Shown: positions 61,406 through 64,000 of the stretch, piece after piece
Numbering within the stretch: the stretch's first letter is position 1
How the letters are laid out: the number at the start of each line of letters is the position of its first letter
Source of the DNA: a virus
IMG/VR virus record: IMGVR_UViG_3300028563_000020
Span: 1-64,000 of that record
DNA: 64,000 nt
Reading direction: 5' to 3' (one strand)
The notes under the pieces: model-generated
What the model was told of the DNA's origin: nothing
Databases searched by the model: none
What the model saw: only the letters and a program-made list of their open reading frames with translations
Position numbers and translations under genes: made by a program

Positions 61406-61906
61406 ATGCTAATATCGATTAAAAAATTTGCTGAAATATGTGGAGTAACAGTAGAAACAATTAGAAATTGGGAAAAAGAAGGTAAAATAACCTCCCAAAG
61501 AACCCAAGGTGGACACAGAAGATTTGAATTAGAAGATGTTTTTAAGATAAATGATTTTGATGAAAAAATTATAAAAAGATGGGAAAACACAGAATTATTG
61601 AATGATGTTGAAGATAATAAAAAAATTAAAACAGTTAAGTATTTTGAAGAATGTCTTAAAATAATAACAAATGAAAATTTTGAATTAATATTAGGAATGC
61701 ATTCTTTTGATCATAGAATATTTTTTGTTCTTAAAAAAATAATTGTAGAATCAGATATTAATTTTAATGTGCTTGATTTAATATTTAGTTATATAGATTA
61801 TTCGAAATCAAAATTCTATGAATTATTTAAAACACCAAATATTGATTTTGATAAAGAATTAGTAAATGGTTTTGTTGAATATTATAAACCTATTATAAAT
61901 ATTTAA
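61406..61906 (+). CDS. MerR-like DNA-binding protein next to the CRISPR locus
   Basis: A 166-residue protein. The N-terminal 50 residues (SIKKFAEICGVTVETIRNWE, GKITSQRTQGGHRRFELEDV) are a MerR/excisionase-type winged HTH, the same form used at the N-terminus of IS607-type serine recombinases (T-x-GGHRR). The rest is an unrelated helical domain (ECLKIITNENFELILGMHSF, LIFSYIDYSKSKFYELF) with no recombinase catalytic motif. It likely acts as a transcription regulator. Its place between the mini-array and the baseplate genes makes it a candidate regulator of cas or of late genes. Confidence 0.68.
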   Translation: MLISIKKFAEICGVTVETIRNWEKEGKITSQRTQGGHRRFELEDVFKINDFDEKIIKRWENTELLNDVEDNKKIKTVKYFEECLKIITNENFELILGMHSFDHRIFFVLKKIIVESDINFNVLDLIFSYIDYSKSKFYELFKTPNIDFDKELVNGFVEYYKPIINI

Positions 61907-61964
61907 AATAAAAATAAATAATATAATAAATGAAATTAATTTAGGAAAAATGAAATAATAAATT

Positions 61965-61972
61965 TATATTTG
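61965..61972 (+). promoter_or_regulatory. Host-like TAnnTTTG promoter (-7 box)
   Basis: TATATTTG, 33 nt before the start at 62006. No strong TTG at the -33 distance is seen. Confidence 0.4.
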
Positions 61973-62005
61973 TAAATTATTAATTAATTATAAAAATTTT
62001 AAATT

Positions 62006-62473
62006 ATGGCAAAGTATAACGGAGTTGATGAAGATGATGAAATTCAAATTATTTTTGATTCAGTATTAAATGCAACATCAATACCCAAGTGGGTGACATT
62101 CAGAGTGTTAACAAATGAGAAGGCTAAAGTTTTAATTGAGGCAAAGAAAATGTCTGATTTAATGATTACATTATCGGATGTTAATATTGCAATTGTTATT
62201 AATCCTAAGGTTTTTGATCAGTTAGAAGATGAGTATAAAAAACTTGTGATTCAAGAATGTCTTACTGGTATTAGTGTTGATATGGAAAATGATAAAATTA
62301 ATATTGAAAAACCAGACTTCACTACTTACAGTAGTTTTTTAAATATTCATGGAAATGAAAAAATTATTAGAATTAAGGAAGTAACAAAATCAATTTTTGA
62401 TAAAATTGAAGAGGAAGAAAAGCAATTGAAACAACAAAAGAGTGAAAAGAAAGCTAAAAAGAAATCTTATTAA
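62006..62473 (+). CDS. Conserved large-phage protein, unknown function
   Basis: A 155-residue protein with a mixed alpha/beta N-terminal part (EIQIIFDSVLNATSIPKWVT, LMITLSDVNIAIVINPKVFD, QECLTGISVDMENDKI) and a charged, Lys-rich helical tail (EEEEKQLKQQKSEKKAKKKS). I do not recognise it. It is driven by a host-like promoter and followed by a strong terminator, so it is expressed apart from the baseplate genes that follow; this hints at early expression. Confidence 0.55.
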   Translation: MAKYNGVDEDDEIQIIFDSVLNATSIPKWVTFRVLTNEKAKVLIEAKKMSDLMITLSDVNIAIVINPKVFDQLEDEYKKLVIQECLTGISVDMENDKINIEKPDFTTYSSFLNIHGNEKIIRIKEVTKSIFDKIEEEEKQLKQQKSEKKAKKKSY

Positions 62474-62504
62474 TATAATAAATAATTATTAGTAAAACTT
62501 TTTT

Positions 62505-62533
62505 AAATCCGGTTAATAGCCGGATTTTTTATT
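62505..62533 (+). terminator. Rho-independent terminator
   Basis: AAATCCGG (62505-62512) pairs with CCGGATTT (62520-62527), followed by TTTTATTT. Confidence 0.85.
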
Positions 62534-62538
62534 TATAC

Positions 62539-62546
62539 TATTTATA
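62539..62546 (+). promoter_or_regulatory. Putative late promoter box TATTTATA
   Basis: In the context TAC-TATTTATA-TTAAA, 14 nt before the TTG start of the gp25-like gene. It is well placed to drive the baseplate cluster. Confidence 0.5.
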
Positions 62547-62560
62547 TTAAATTTAATATA

Positions 62561-62956
62561 TTGGCCTCAAGTATAAATATAAAATTTCCTCTTCAAGATG
62601 ATGCTGTTACGAATCAATTTTTTCAATTGAATCAAACAACCAAAAATGCTTATTCATCTGATTTATTGTTGCTACTATTGACTAATAAAGGTGAAAGAGT
62701 GTATGATCCAAATTTTGGAACAAATCTTCAAAAATTTCTCTTTGAGCCAGAAGACTCTGTTACTCAATCACTTGTAGAAACTGATATTCGAGATACTGTA
62801 AGTAAATACATTCCTGACCTAACAATACAAAATATTCAATTTATAACAAATCAAGATGATATCACAATTAATGAAAATCAAATAAATGTAAAAATAAATT
62901 TCACGTATGCTGAAGGAAGCTATGTTGACACCAGCGACATAACAATTACATTTTAA
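62561..62956 (+). CDS. Baseplate wedge protein, gp25-like
   Basis: A 131-residue protein of the T4 gp25/GPW family. The conserved parts are the N-terminal NIKFPLQDDAVTNQFFQL, then LLLLLLTNKGERVYDPNFGT (the family's T..GeR....fG signature), LQKFLFEP and a closing strand pair. gp25-like proteins are the core of the contractile-tail baseplate wedge and start sheath assembly. The start is TTG at 62561, since no ATG is available before the conserved part. The next gene is gp6-like, the standard order in contractile tails. Confidence 0.9.
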   Translation: MASSINIKFPLQDDAVTNQFFQLNQTTKNAYSSDLLLLLLTNKGERVYDPNFGTNLQKFLFEPEDSVTQSLVETDIRDTVSKYIPDLTIQNIQFITNQDDITINENQINVKINFTYAEGSYVDTSDITITF

Positions 62957-62970
62957 ATATATAATATATA

Positions 62971-64000
62971 ATGGCAAATATCATATCGTATAATTCAATG
63001 ACTTTTAGTCAAATAAATGATGAACTCATTGCTCTTGTTAAACAATATTATCCTGAAATACAAGATTTTAGTAGTTCAAGCATTGGAATGTTGTTATTGA
63101 ATCTTAATAGTGCCGTTTCAAATAATTTACATGCAAGCCTTGATAAATCATTTAATGAGACTCAGTTGAAGTACATGCAACTAAAAAGTTCATTATTAAG
63201 TAAGGCTGTTGATATGGGTTTAAATACAAGTATCACTGCGAAAAGAGGATCGGTTACACTTCTTGATATTCAGGCGGTTATACCAGTATTGGGCGATAAG
63301 CCAGACCAATCATACTACCCAACAATTCAGGCGGGTGCTCAATTTATTGGTGCTGGTAAGACATTTGAGACATCATCAAATGTAGATTTTTCACAGCCGA
63401 CTGATGCAATGGGAAACCCAAATGTAAAAATTACACCATTATTAGATTCTAACGGAATTATAAGTGGCTATAATGTTACTAAACGTGAAATTGTGGTCAA
63501 TGGAACTACAAATATATATAAAAAAATAATAACAAGTTCCGAACAATTTTTTCAAATTACACTTCCAGACCCTGATGTTTTGGAAGTAACAAGTGTAATA
63601 CTTTTAGATAGTACAAACTTCAGCTCAAATCCTTCATTCTCTGATTTTAACAATTCAACTAATAAATATTATGAAGTAGATAATTTAGCACAACAAAGAG
63701 TATTTGTTGAAAATACTAATATTAGTTCAATTTCTGGAATAACTGCTGGAAAATGGATTAATATAACTAAAAAATTTGTTAAAGAGTATACACCAAATGG
63801 AGGATGCACCCTTACGTTTGGAGGAGGAAATCCAGACTTGGACACGTTCAAAACTGGTATGATTAAAAATGGTGTAACTAATCAGGAATTTTTAAATAAT
63901 TATCTTTTAAATACCTCATTAGGCGAAATGCTTAAGGCTAATAGTACATTATTTATACAGTATAGAACTGGTGGCGGAAGCTCAACAAATATTGGAGCAA
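62971..64000 (+). CDS. Baseplate wedge protein, gp6/J-like (5' part)
   Basis: The frame starts at ATG 62971, 14 bases after the gp25-like gene, and runs off the window end, giving at least 343 residues. The opening (IISYNSMTFSQINDELIALV, KQYYPEIQDFSSSSIGMLLL) and the following QLKSSLLSKAVDMGLNT match the N-terminal order of T4 gp6/baseplate J proteins: a helical start, then 'long-range' beta segments (YPTIQAGAQFIGAGKTFETS). gp6 dimers knit baseplate wedges together. Its place directly after gp25 supports the call. Confidence 0.8.
   Translation, partial: MANIISYNSMTFSQINDELIALVKQYYPEIQDFSSSSIGMLLLNLNSAVSNNLHASLDKSFNETQLKYMQLKSSLLSKAVDMGLNTSITAKRGSVTLLDIQAVIPVLGDKPDQSYYPTIQAGAQFIGAGKTFETSSNVDFSQPTDAMGNPNVKITPLLDSNGIISGYNVTKREIVVNGTTNIYKKIITSSEQFFQITLPDPDVLEVTSVILLDSTNFSSNPSFSDFNNSTNKYYEVDNLAQQRVFVENTNISSISGITAGKWINITKKFVKEYTPNGGCTLTFGGGNPDLDTFKTGMIKNGVTNQEFLNNYLLNTSLGEMLKANSTLFIQYRTGGGSSTNIGA

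Noticed and set aside
61406-61590. IS607-type transposase (TnpA) at the MerR-like gene
   Set aside because: Only the N-terminal HTH resembles IS607 TnpA; no serine-recombinase motif follows and no tnpB is adjacent.
1-64000. Alternative genetic code (TAG or TGA recoded)
   Set aside because: Several genes end naturally at TAG or TGA with the next gene starting at once, and conserved genes contain no in-frame TAG or TGA.
1-64000. tRNA genes
   Set aside because: I looked for GC-rich cloverleaf pieces and GTTCRA-type T loops and saw none that fold; a tRNAscan run would be decisive.

Overview
The window is very AT-rich, densely coded DNA from a large tailed phage (T4-like myovirus, probably a jumbo phage) of a Bacteroidota host. 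The phage signs are an SSB tail, UvsX, a T4-type 5'-3' exonuclease, a DnaB-type helicase, a family B polymerase, a SNF2-type helicase, baseplate proteins like gp25 and gp6, many tail-fibre genes and a muramidase. The Bacteroidota signs are promoters of the form TTG-N(16-20)-TAnnTTTG before several genes and an AraC regulator of a build I associate with that phylum. Stop codons UAA, UAG and UGA all look normal, so I see no recoding. I saw no tRNA or rRNA gene.

Layout. 1-6.7 kb: recombination and replication (ssb, uvsX, 5' exonuclease, helicase), with a GIY-YIG homing-type nuclease gene between uvsX and the exonuclease, and rho-independent terminators. 6.7-25.6 kb: tail fibres and adhesins on both strands, a lysis pair (N-acetylmuramidase and a probable papain-fold hydrolase), a GT9-like glycosyltransferase and an inserted TnpB-like gene. 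25.6-33.5 kb: a second repeat-flanked GIY-YIG nuclease, SNF2 helicase, a QueC-like PP-loop protein and DNA polymerase. 33.5-47.8 kb: a module of probable virion-associated or injected proteins (ADP-ribosyltransferase-Nudix fusion, WYL-like, 2H-phosphoesterase multidomain and ParB-ART proteins), invaded by an IscB/omega-RNA element and a NUMOD3 GIY-YIG nuclease, plus a GT4 glycosyltransferase. 48-52.5 kb: secreted-looking or virion adhesins, including two proteins with ice-binding-like (DUF3494) beta-solenoids and a repeat fibre. 52.5-55.4 kb: regulators and unknown small genes. 55.4-61.3 kb: a phage-borne type I CRISPR-Cas locus (array, cas3, cas7, probable cas5, cas6; no cas8, cas1 or cas2 seen) followed by an orphan degenerate one-spacer mini-array. 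61.4-64 kb: a MerR-like regulator and the start of the baseplate cluster.

Two promoter classes stand out. A directional TATTTATA box sits about 15-50 nt before 17 start codons, mostly structural genes on both strands, and is a good late-promoter candidate. A host-like TAnnTTTG box precedes the CRISPR operon, a helicase, regulators and small genes. The most unusual points are the compact CRISPR system with its orphan crRNA-like unit, three unrelated RNA-guided nuclease systems within 46 kb, the ART-Nudix fusion, the ice-binding-like proteins, and a possible -1 frameshift in a small HTH gene. All functional assignments come from reading motifs; no database search was possible.
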